Below, in pieces: positions 36,551 to 43,521 of a stretch of 43,521 bases of DNA (position 1 is the stretch's first letter; each line of letters opens with the position of its first letter). Source of the stretch: Gammaproteobacteria bacterium HGW-Gammaproteobacteria-3 (GTDB taxonomy: Bacteria > Pseudomonadota > Gammaproteobacteria > Methylococcales > Methylomonadaceae); contig PGZD01000016.1 of the NCBI GenBank assembly GCA_002843155.1, positions 1 to 43,521 of the forward strand. The letters run 5' to 3'. The position numbers and the translations under genes are program-made. The notes beneath the pieces were generated by a model. It worked only from the letters and a program-made list of their open reading frames with translations, made no database searches and was not told where the DNA came from.

Positions 36551-39500
36551 TCAAAATTTCGTTTTAACTGTTTTGAATGAGGCAATGAATAAAATCATGA
36601 AGAACAGCAATGTTAAGCGGGGCTCGTCAAACGGACTGTCGATCATGCCCACGACAAAAAAACCGGTCATCGATGACAACAAAATAGCGGCATAACCCTC
36701 CTGCTTGATCAGTAACTTGACCTGGTGTAAAAGCGCATAGATGAGTAATAGTGAAAAACCGACAATGCCCAGCCAGCCTTGTTCAAACAGCAGGGCCACC
36801 CAAATATTTTTTATGTGCCAGGGCAAATGGCTATCTGTCGAAAAGAACCAATGGTCGAGGTTTTCGGAAAAATCGCCATTGCGGATCAATTCTGAGCCTT
36901 CAGGGCCGATAAGACTTATTTTTTTAATATCGATGAGTGTCAAGCGTCCGCCGTTATAGAGGGACAACTTTACCGGTCGTGTTGGCCACTGACCCAAACT
37001 TTTATAGATTCCGGAACCTACGGTTTTGGTGTCGATGTCTTGTTCCAGCGTTTGCCATTGTCCCGGGTTTTGGCTTAAATCAAAGCTTTGCCAGACACAT
37101 CTGAAGCGATAAAGTAACGCTTTTTCGCAAACAGGGACGGACAATATTGCTTGGCCGACATGGCCGCGCGCGGTGATTTTAAGCAAATATTTTGTATCGG
37201 GGCGTACATCGATTCGCTGCTCCATGTACAAGGCGTCGCCCGACCCTAAACGCAAATAAGAAAAGCTTTGCTCACGGTTTAATGAATACGTTGCGGGCGT
37301 TATATTCTCGGAATTATTCCAGAAATAGGTTTTGGGATAAGCGCCTAACCCCATACCGAAGAGAGCCGTTGAAAAATCGGAAGTCATCATCCGATAGGCG
37401 TCCTGCCAATGCGCGGTTCTAATGCCAACGTCTTTATCTATCCGGTCAAAACGCGATTGCATATAGCTACCCTGTAAAATGGGCAGGGCTATGGCAACGA
37501 TAATCATCAAAAACAACGGAAGATAAATTATTTTTCGCCAATACGTATTGATATGTTTTCTGAAACTTACCAATAATCCCATTATTAACACCATTAATTC
37601 CAGAATAAAACCAAAATAAGGGCCTCTGGAAAAAGTCACCATCAAAGTATACAGTCCAGCCGTAAAAATAAGACACGCCAATAAGAGTCGTCCCGGTTTA
37701 TAGGTTTTTTCAATGAATAAAAGACTAATAAAAGGCAGACTCATGACCAGATATGCGTCAATATGACCGCCACCCGTATGCATACCGGAAAACAGCGAAG
37801 TGATACGATAGTCGGTGGTGTAATCAAACATACCGGGAAATAAAAACCGCTCCCAAACAGCAACCAGCGCAGTAGCGCCAAGTCCAATAATCATGCCGTA
37901 TGCAAAATAAAAACGGGCACGGGCATGGCATTGAAAAGTTTGTATTAACAAGGGCAATAACAACAGCCCTTCAATATAACCTTTAGCGACTCTCAAGCTA
38001 TTATAATGGCTGTAATAATTTGTAAAAGCATTGGCGTCAATAGTTTCTAAAGGTAACAAGCCTTTAAATAAACTAATGGCATAAATCAGTGTAAAGCACG
38101 CCAATAAAAAAAAAGCAACGGCAGAAAATGCCGGTTTTAATGATTGTTTGGTTTTTTTAAAAAAATAAAACGCCAGTGTCGTCAAAATAACCAAATCAAA
38201 TTCATCAAAAAAGAAACGGCCTGTCCAAGGGGCAAAATTCATCACCGGCAATAATGCCGGGACTACTATCAGCCAGGAAAAAGGAAAGCGCAGCAACAAC
38301 GCGCCATACAAAACAAGGAAAAGGGCCAATAAAATTGCGTCTACGGGGTATTGATAGAGCGCCCTGATAATGATTGCTAATAAAGCCAATGCAATCCAGC
38401 GACCTGTTTCACGAATTTCGTATCGAGGCGTCATGACAGGCGATAAATTTTGAATAGATGGAGAGGCAATACCAAGGTTGCCGGAATTGATAATTGAAGT
38501 TTGAGGGTTTTCAATGCCTTCAAAATGAACTCTTTTTGCACCAATACGCCAGTGCATCAATCGGTTTAAAAATAGATAAGTGCCGGCTGCTGCGACAAAT
38601 GCGATTAAAATATCGGTTGGGTCGGCATGTTTTCCGGCTAAAAATAATTTGCCGATTTCGATTAGTGTTGCAAAAACAGCCGCAGTCAATCCAACCGCCA
38701 AGGTACGCGTCTTATGGGCATTTTGGCTATTTAAAGAAAGCAGCCAAAACATCAGGCCAATAGGTAAATACGTTCCTATATTGCTCAGCAGGCTGACTAA
38801 AGCCACGCTTTCCGATGTGTAGTAAAAATAATACAGCGGTAAAAAATGCGTGTCTTGTAATTTAGTCAATGCCTGCCCGGCACTGAGCCAAGCGCTATTG
38901 AAGCCGCCGTTTATGGCCCAAACCAAAGTCATGTAAGGGACAATGGAGAATAACACCAGAGGCCGAAACAAGCGGGCCCAGTTTTTAAAGCTCTGTTGAG
39001 ATAGCCAGCCATAAAAAACGGCGCCGCCCGTTAGTCCTGTCATGCGCGTCAAAATCGAAATCCCTTGCGCCGAACCCGACACCAAAAACAACTGCACGCC
39101 TTCAATAAAAACACCCAGAAAAAAACCGGCTAAAAGATTTAATATCACTCTGTGCGTGACATAGGGCAAATAACCAAGCAGTATGCCTAACGGCAGCAAA
39201 ACCAATATTTCAGCGGAAAATTTAACGCCGCATCTCAGAGTATTTTCACGACATGAATCAAAGTTCATGAAATAATGATCGCTGTCCGCGTTTAATTTGC
39301 TCTCGAATTCTGTAGCGGAAGTTACAAAATCATAAGGAAAAAAACTGAGCGACACATAAGCCAGCAGATAAAAAATGATAGCCGCTTTGACCGAGAAAAA
39401 ACTGCCCAAAGAAATATGCCGATACTGCTCCAATAAATACCGGCCAAAGCTATGCCACAAAATAACGCCAATGCCAGTGCCGATGGTTTCGGCGATTAAA

Positions 39501-39844
39501 TCATTGAGGGATACGGTGCGCGGCGGGAAAAAAAGTTGAGTAAATTCAATAGATACTGCTACTGCCAGACAGAAGCAAACAACGCCGAAGAGGGCAAGGA
39601 GTCGGAGCAAAGGCTGACGTAAACTGTCAAACGTGGCCGATCCTAAAAAAGCCAAAGGTATATAAAGCAGGATATTCGCCACCCAATCCGCGCGTGAAGC
39701 AATACCTAAATTGAGATATTGAATATTTTTAAAGCGATTCAACGCCAGATCGAAAGGTATCGGCCTGAAATCAAGAGGCACCAGGCTGCCGTAGGTCACA
39801 AACAGCAAGTACAATAGGGCTGCGTAAAAAAAAGACGGGGTCAT
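36551..39844 (-). CDS. three VanZ-like modules fused to an O-antigen ligase/polymerase-type module
   Basis: This 1097-residue integral membrane protein starts with three VanZ-like repeats (about 1-150, 155-290, 300-435). Each ends in a recognisable block: IEFTQLFFPPRTVSLNDLI, IEGVQLFLVSGSAQGISIL and IEIGKLFLAGKHADPTDIL. After a linker (440-480) comes a multi-helix O-antigen ligase (Wzy_C) type region (about 480-835) with FSRGPYFG and the GIRTAHWQDAYRMM…GMGLGAYP loop. A soluble domain (about 850-1005) looks like a beta-sandwich sugar-binding module (RNGDFSENLDHWFF), and two to three helices close the protein. It may handle a surface polysaccharide. The DNA looks more AT-rich than the genes around it. 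Nothing in the neighbourhood fixes the substrate. Confidence 0.85.
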   Translation of the reverse strand: MTPSFFYAALLYLLFVTYGSLVPLDFRPIPFDLALNRFKNIQYLNLGIASRADWVANILLYIPLAFLGSATFDSLRQPLLRLLALFGVVCFCLAVAVSIEFTQLFFPPRTVSLNDLIAETIGTGIGVILWHSFGRYLLEQYRHISLGSFFSVKAAIIFYLLAYVSLSFFPYDFVTSATEFESKLNADSDHYFMNFDSCRENTLRCGVKFSAEILVLLPLGILLGYLPYVTHRVILNLLAGFFLGVFIEGVQLFLVSGSAQGISILTRMTGLTGGAVFYGWLSQQSFKNWARLFRPLVLFSIVPYMTLVWAINGGFNSAWLSAGQALTKLQDTHFLPLYYFYYTSESVALVSLLSNIGTYLPIGLMFWLLSLNSQNAHKTRTLAVGLTAAVFATLIEIGKLFLAGKHADPTDILIAFVAAAGTYLFLNRLMHWRIGAKRVHFEGIENPQTSIINSGNLGIASPSIQNLSPVMTPRYEIRETGRWIALALLAIIIRALYQYPVDAILLALFLVLYGALLLRFPFSWLIVVPALLPVMNFAPWTGRFFFDEFDLVILTTLAFYFFKKTKQSLKPAFSAVAFFLLACFTLIYAISLFKGLLPLETIDANAFTNYYSHYNSLRVAKGYIEGLLLLPLLIQTFQCHARARFYFAYGMIIGLGATALVAVWERFLFPGMFDYTTDYRITSLFSGMHTGGGHIDAYLVMSLPFISLLFIEKTYKPGRLLLACLIFTAGLYTLMVTFSRGPYFGFILELMVLIMGLLVSFRKHINTYWRKIIYLPLFLMIIVAIALPILQGSYMQSRFDRIDKDVGIRTAHWQDAYRMMTSDFSTALFGMGLGAYPKTYFWNNSENITPATYSLNREQSFSYLRLGSGDALYMEQRIDVRPDTKYLLKITARGHVGQAILSVPVCEKALLYRFRCVWQSFDLSQNPGQWQTLEQDIDTKTVGSGIYKSLGQWPTRPVKLSLYNGGRLTLIDIKKISLIGPEGSELIRNGDFSENLDHWFFSTDSHLPWHIKNIWVALLFEQGWLGIVGFSLLLIYALLHQVKLLIKQEGYAAILLSSMTGFFVVGMIDSPFDEPRLTLLFFMILFIASFKTVKTKF

Positions 39845-39906
39845 CGGTGTTTCCAGGCAAAAATGCGAAAAATCCTCTCGCTTTAAAGGTAAAGTCTACC
39901 TGAACT

Positions 39907-39935
39907 TTGAGCGGACAAAAATAGCCCGGTAATGA
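39907..39935 (+). promoter_or_regulatory. candidate promoter for hypF
   Basis: TTGAGC (39907-39912) and TAATGA (39930-39935) are 17 bp apart in the 163-bp gap between the divergent VanZ/ligase gene and hypF. Both hexamers deviate from consensus, so this is tentative. A small AGGTA…TACCT dyad lies just upstream near 39887. Confidence 0.3.
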
Positions 39936-40007
39936 TTGTAAGACCTTTTATCCCCGAAAATCAGGACTGGAAGTATAAAAGACGATTTATGAGGAGAGGG
40001 CAGGGCA

Positions 40008-42287
40008 ATGGCTGATAATTTTGGCGCCAGGCATATCATAGTGAGCGGCCGGGTACAAGGCGTCGGCTTCCGGCCTTTTGTCAGCCGTCTGGCACAGACA
40101 CAGGGCTTGTCCGGTTGGGTATTGAACCGGGCCGGACAGGTTGAATTACGGGTGCAAGGGCCGCTTTCGCTATTGACCGCGTTTGAAAGTGATTTGATTG
40201 ATCGGGCGCCGCCTTTGGCCATGCCATCGTTGACTGAATCCCGTGCTGTCGCGTATGAAGATACGCTCAGTGGTTTCGAAATTTTGGCCAGCATCGAGGG
40301 TGATGCCCGGCAAGCGCATATCCCGCCTGATTTTTTTATGTGTGACGATTGCCTGACTGAAATGCGCGATGCCGCGCAGCGCCGTTACCGTTATCCTTTC
40401 ATCAATTGCACCCAGTGCGGGCCGCGTTATACGCTCATCGAGCGCCTGCCCTATGACCGGCCCAATACCTGCATGGCGGGATTTGTGCTCTGCGCCGAAT
40501 GCCTCGATGATTATCAGAACAGCCACGACCGCCGTTTTCATGCACAGCCTTTAGCTTGTCCGAAATGCGGGCCTGGTTTAACTTATCGGCAGCCGGATTG
40601 TGCCGACATTAAAGATAACGAAGCCGCGCTGGCCGCTTGTATCAATACATTACGCGAAGGCTTGATCGTCTGTGTCAAGGGCATAGGCGGTTATCATTTG
40701 TTGTGTGACGCTCGTTCAGAACGGGCGGTTTCGAGATTGCGCCAACGTAAACAGCGTCCCGATAAACCGTTGGCGCTGTTGTTGCCCTGGCAGGGAGCGG
40801 ATGGGCTGAATGCGGTCAGACTTTATGCAGAGCCGGTCGCGGCGGAGTTGGACTTGCTCGGGGCGCCGCTGCGGCCCATCGTGCTGGTCAAAAAACGCAG
40901 TAATTCCGGGTTGGCGGAAGCCATTGCGCCCGGCATGGCCGAAATCGGTCTGATGTTGCCTTACAGTCCGTTGCATCATTTACTGCTGGATGCCTTTTCC
41001 GGGCCGCTGGTGGCGACTTCGGCCAATATCGGCGGCGAGCCGGTGTTGACCGAAGTCATCGAAGTGGAGGTGCGCCTGGGGCTTGTGGCCGATGCTTTTT
41101 TGCATCATAACCGTCCGATTCTGCGCCCGGCCGATGATGCCGTGTTCCGCCGCATCGACGGCGACATGCGGCCTTTGCGCCTGGGGCGTGGCTGCGCCCC
41201 CCTGGAATTGACGTTACCCGCGCCTCTCGAACAGCCGCTGCTGGCGGTCGGCGCGCAGACGAAAAATACTGTGGCGCTGGCTTTTGATCGGCGCGTGGTC
41301 ATTTCTCCTCATATCGGCGATTTGGGATCGCATTTGAGCCAGCAGGTGTTTGAGCAAGTCATTGCCGATTTGAGCCGTTTGTATGGTGTTGACATCGAAC
41401 AAATCGTTTGCGATGCCCATCCCGATTACCGTTCCAGCCGCTGGGCCAAACAGTCCATTTGGCCGTTGCGGCAAGTGCTGCATCATCATGCCCATGCGTC
41501 GGCTTTGGCCGGTGAATATGCGTTGAAGCAGCCGATGCTGGTTTTTACCTGGGACGGTACCGGCTATGGCGAACAAGGCGCGCTTTGGGGCGGCGAGAGT
41601 TTACTGGGTTCGCCCGGTAACTGGCGACGGGTGGCTTCGTTCAGGCCGTTCCGTTTGCCGGGAGGCGATCTTGCCGGCCGCGAACCCTGGCGCTGTGCCT
41701 TGGCGCTGTTATGGGAATTGGATCGGTCGTGGGAAGCTTGTCCTATGGACTCGACCTTGTTGCGGCAAGCCTGGTTGGCGCGCCTCAATACGCCGCTGAG
41801 TCGCTCTGTCGGACGTCTGTTCGATGCCGCCGCCACCTTGCTCGGTCTGGTCAATAAAGCCAGCTATGAAGGGCAGGCGGCTATGGAGCTGGAAGCTGTC
41901 AGCGAGGATTTTTCCGGAGAGCCGGTAAAATTGCCGCTGCTTCGGCAAACTGACGGTTTATGGCAGAGTGATTGGGCGCCGCTTTTGACGATGCTGTGCG
42001 AACAATCGGTGCCGGTTCCAATCAGAGGCGGCTGTTTTCATGCCAGTCTGGCGCAAAATTTGTTAGAGCAGGCGCGCGTAATACGGCAGGAATGGGGCAT
42101 CGACGACATTGGTTTGACCGGCGGTGTGTTTCAGAATCGGCTCTTGACCGAAGCGGCCATGCGGTTGTTGCGGGCCGACAATTTTACTGTCTATCTACCG
42201 GAGCGGCTACCGGCCAATGACGCCGCTATCAGTTTCGGCCAGATTATTGAAACATTAGCGGTATCCCGTTTGCATTCAGAGGTGTGA
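40008..42287 (+). CDS. hypF: carbamoyltransferase HypF
   Basis: HypF uses carbamoyl phosphate and ATP to make the thiocarbamate on HypE that becomes the CN ligands of [NiFe] hydrogenases. The 759 residues contain the acylphosphatase domain (about 8-95, SGRVQGVGFRPFV), two zinc fingers (CDDC at 112-115, CTQC; CAEC, CPKC), a YrdC-like domain (about 205-385) and a Kae1-like carbamoyltransferase domain with HHHAHASA and GLTGGVFQN. Length matches E. coli (750). A GAGGAG ribosome site precedes ATG 40008. No other hyp or hydrogenase gene is in the window. It ends base-to-base with the stop of zur. Confidence 0.97.
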   Translation: MADNFGARHIIVSGRVQGVGFRPFVSRLAQTQGLSGWVLNRAGQVELRVQGPLSLLTAFESDLIDRAPPLAMPSLTESRAVAYEDTLSGFEILASIEGDARQAHIPPDFFMCDDCLTEMRDAAQRRYRYPFINCTQCGPRYTLIERLPYDRPNTCMAGFVLCAECLDDYQNSHDRRFHAQPLACPKCGPGLTYRQPDCADIKDNEAALAACINTLREGLIVCVKGIGGYHLLCDARSERAVSRLRQRKQRPDKPLALLLPWQGADGLNAVRLYAEPVAAELDLLGAPLRPIVLVKKRSNSGLAEAIAPGMAEIGLMLPYSPLHHLLLDAFSGPLVATSANIGGEPVLTEVIEVEVRLGLVADAFLHHNRPILRPADDAVFRRIDGDMRPLRLGRGCAPLELTLPAPLEQPLLAVGAQTKNTVALAFDRRVVISPHIGDLGSHLSQQVFEQVIADLSRLYGVDIEQIVCDAHPDYRSSRWAKQSIWPLRQVLHHHAHASALAGEYALKQPMLVFTWDGTGYGEQGALWGGESLLGSPGNWRRVASFRPFRLPGGDLAGREPWRCALALLWELDRSWEACPMDSTLLRQAWLARLNTPLSRSVGRLFDAAATLLGLVNKASYEGQAAMELEAVSEDFSGEPVKLPLLRQTDGLWQSDWAPLLTMLCEQSVPVPIRGGCFHASLAQNLLEQARVIRQEWGIDDIGLTGGVFQNRLLTEAAMRLLRADNFTVYLPERLPANDAAISFGQIIETLAVSRLHSEV

Positions 42288-42797
42288 TTACTTCTTTGAC
42301 GTTGAATCGTTATGGCGGCAACGCCCGCACACACCGTGAATTTCGATGGATTTACGCTGCGAGCTGAAATTTGCCGTAGCAAGTTCCTGCGACAGGCGGG
42401 CCATAACCTCAGGCGCGGGCCTTTCTTCAATTTCGTGGCAGCGTTCGCAAATCAGCAATAACAGGTCGTGTTGGCTTTCCATGTGGTTGCAGCCGATGAA
42501 GGCATTCATGCTTTCGACGCGATGAATCAATTTCTGCTCGATCAAAAAATCCAGGGCGCGATAAACGGTGGCGGGTTTGGCCGAAGCGTTAAACGGCTTT
42601 ATACGTTCCAATAAATCATAAGCTTTAACGGCTTGATGACTTGTCCAAATCAGCTCCAGCGTTTTGTGCCGAATCGGCGTCAGTTGCACGCCGCGCTCGC
42701 GGCAAAGCTGTTCTGCCTTGCGGATGGCCCGATTTACACAGGCTTTGTGGTCATGGGAAGCGTTTGGTTCTTGAATTTTTTGTGGGTCTGTAATCAT
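42288..42797 (-). CDS. zur: zinc uptake regulator Zur (Fur family)
   Basis: The 169-residue protein matches Zur: an N-terminal winged helix with VQLTPIRHKTLELIW and ATVYRALDFLIEQKLIHRVES, and a C-terminal dimer domain with two CxxC pairs (CERC, CGRC) for structural zinc. It represses zinc uptake genes when zinc is plentiful. ATG 42797 is chosen; the open frame extends 21 codons further, but that stretch is not conserved and overlaps the likely promoter. No znuABC genes are beside it. It converges with hypF. Confidence 0.92.
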   Translation of the reverse strand: MITDPQKIQEPNASHDHKACVNRAIRKAEQLCRERGVQLTPIRHKTLELIWTSHQAVKAYDLLERIKPFNASAKPATVYRALDFLIEQKLIHRVESMNAFIGCNHMESQHDLLLLICERCHEIEERPAPEVMARLSQELATANFSSQRKSIEIHGVCGRCRHNDSTSKK

Positions 42798-42824
42798 TGG
42801 GCCGGCCTTGCTCGGTGTTCTTAC

Positions 42825-42846
42825 GATTGTTATGGTATAGCGTATC
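42825..42846. promoter_or_regulatory. candidate Zur box upstream of zur
   Basis: GATTGTTATGGTATAGCGTATC fits the gammaproteobacterial Zur consensus (TGTTATA-N-TATAACA core) in the left half and in TATA of the right half, with a few mismatches. It lies 28-49 bp before the zur ATG, where a promoter would be. This suggests self-regulation. The call is by eye. Confidence 0.4.
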
Positions 42847-42891
42847 TTGCGTGGCTGCAAGGCATTGAGAAAAAGAGCGAAAGAGGAGAAA

Positions 42892-42907
42892 AAATATCAT
42901 TCTCATT
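42892..42907. promoter_or_regulatory. Fur-box-like sequence
   Basis: On the minus strand AATGAGAATGATATTT resembles the Fur box half GATAATGAGAATCATTATC. It is about 95 bp upstream of zur, between it and the broken transposase. It could be a second input to zur or a remnant of another promoter. Confidence 0.3.
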
Positions 42908-42932
42908 CATTTTGATAGGGTAAATTGACGCA

Positions 42933-43521
42933 GAATCAATATAATTCAGCAGATACAAAGTTTTGTTGATGCGACCCACGTCGATGATGGCTTTAGTCAG
43001 ACTGGATGGCCGATCGCTTTTCAAAAGGGAGCGGACAAGTTCTGATGCTTGTATGGTCCCCAGTTTAAGTGACCCGGCTATCCTCAGCATATCATCCCAG
43101 TGCTGTTCAATCCGGCGGGTATTGACAAAACCTCTGGCCAGATCATTGAGCACGCCATAATCCGCTTTTTTATCGATTCGCCAAAAAACCGCTTCACCGG
43201 CATCGGCCAAGCGCGGTGAAAATTGATAGCCAAGCAGCCAGAATAATCCAAACACTAAATCACTGGCTCCAGCGGTATCCGTCATGATTTCCGTAGGATT
43301 CAAGCCGGTCTGCTGCTCTAACAATCCTTCCAAAACAAAGATAGAATCTCTCAATGTTCCAGGAACGACGATGCCGTGGAATCCAGAAAATTGATCCGAT
43401 AAAAAGTTATACCAAGTAATGCCCTTAGCCTAACTTCGTCACCAAAACCCCTCTAAGTCATTGATATTCAGTTTTTTGGTGATATTTCGCAAAAAAAGAT
43501 GTTTAAAATCAATGGCTCTTT
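42933..43521 (-). pseudogene. Tn3-family transposase fragment, frameshifted and truncated
   Basis: The minus strand encodes an internal-to-C-terminal part of a Tn3-type TnpA: GITWYNFLSDQFSGFHGIVV, TEIMTDTAGASDLVFGLFWL, GYQFSPRLADAGEAVFWR and SLLKSDRPSSLTKAI, up to LYLLNYID near 42933. After that the homology stops and the frame continues into unrelated sequence. Upstream of GITWYNF, TGA and TAG occur in frame near 43441 and 43432, but the same frame before them reads like more transposase (KKLNINDLEGF). The short piece between (GDEVRL) is in another frame, which means two compensating indels. It runs off the window edge. Confidence 0.8.

Noticed and set aside
36546-36561. Partial match to the hairpin repeat (GCACTTCAAAATTTCG)
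   Set aside because: Only about 15 bases match, with no opposite arm or ends; part of it is the coding end of the VanZ/ligase gene.
42830-43354. Open frame read as an intact 174-residue gene
   Set aside because: The ATG lies inside transposase homology that extends upstream, and the last ~34 residues are unrelated read-through. It is a pseudogene fragment.
43414-43451. GGGGTTTTGGTGACGAAGTTAGGCTAAGG on the minus strand looked like a Tn3-family terminal inverted repeat
   Set aside because: Translated with one frameshift it continues the transposase (EGF-GDEVRL-GITWYNF), and transposase-like sequence goes on to the window edge. It is coding sequence, not an element end.

Overview
The window looks like a gammaproteobacterial chromosome. 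It carries the classic metY–rimP–nusA–infB–rbfA–truB–rpsO–pnp order, a hemCDXY operon, an nrdR–rib–nusB–thiL–pgpA operon and a RapA homologue. A methanotroph-like (Methylococcales) or related chemotrophic host is my inference. It rests on the mix of copper genes (CopA, DUF411), alanine dehydrogenase, hypF and a GnnA/GnnB lipid A branch; no methane-oxidation gene is in view.

Layout. 1-4.1 kb: tail of an Rpn/DUF4351-type protein, a Cu(I) P1B-ATPase (copA) and an outer-membrane porin. 4.2-7.6 kb: gnnA–gnnB–lpxB, predicted to make and use a 2,3-diamino sugar nucleotide for lipid A; two copies of a ~78-bp hairpin repeat flank gnnB–lpxB. 7.8-13.5 kb: nrdR, ribD, ribE, ribB (with a degenerate RibA-like tail), ribH, nusB, thiL, pgpA, tightly packed and often overlapping. 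13.6-22.4 kb: initiator tRNA with a clear sigma-70 promoter, then the ribosome assembly/transcription/translation/RNA decay cluster, closed by a strong terminator after pnp. 22.4-27.2 kb: a UDGb-type uracil-DNA glycosylase and hemC, hemD, hemX, hemY. 27.5-30.1 kb: a secreted DUF411 protein overlapping glucokinase, then alanine dehydrogenase.

30.1-43.5 kb is the more accessory part: a small secreted Gly/His-rich protein, rapA, a coiled-coil membrane protein converging on an RMD1/YagE-family protein, a 540-bp deletion derivative of an IS4-like element with intact inverted repeats and a 6-bp target duplication, an HDOD protein, a 1097-residue protein with three VanZ-like modules fused to an O-antigen-ligase-type module, an isolated hypF, a zur regulator with a candidate Zur box in its own promoter, and a decayed Tn3-family transposase running off the right edge.

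Most of the window is well-known housekeeping sequence. The less ordinary items are the VanZ/ligase fusion, the hairpin repeats, the GGA-rich inverted-repeat region at 27.3 kb, the DUF411–glk overlap and the gnnA–gnnB–lpxB cluster. No CRISPR array, prophage or clear new defence system was seen.
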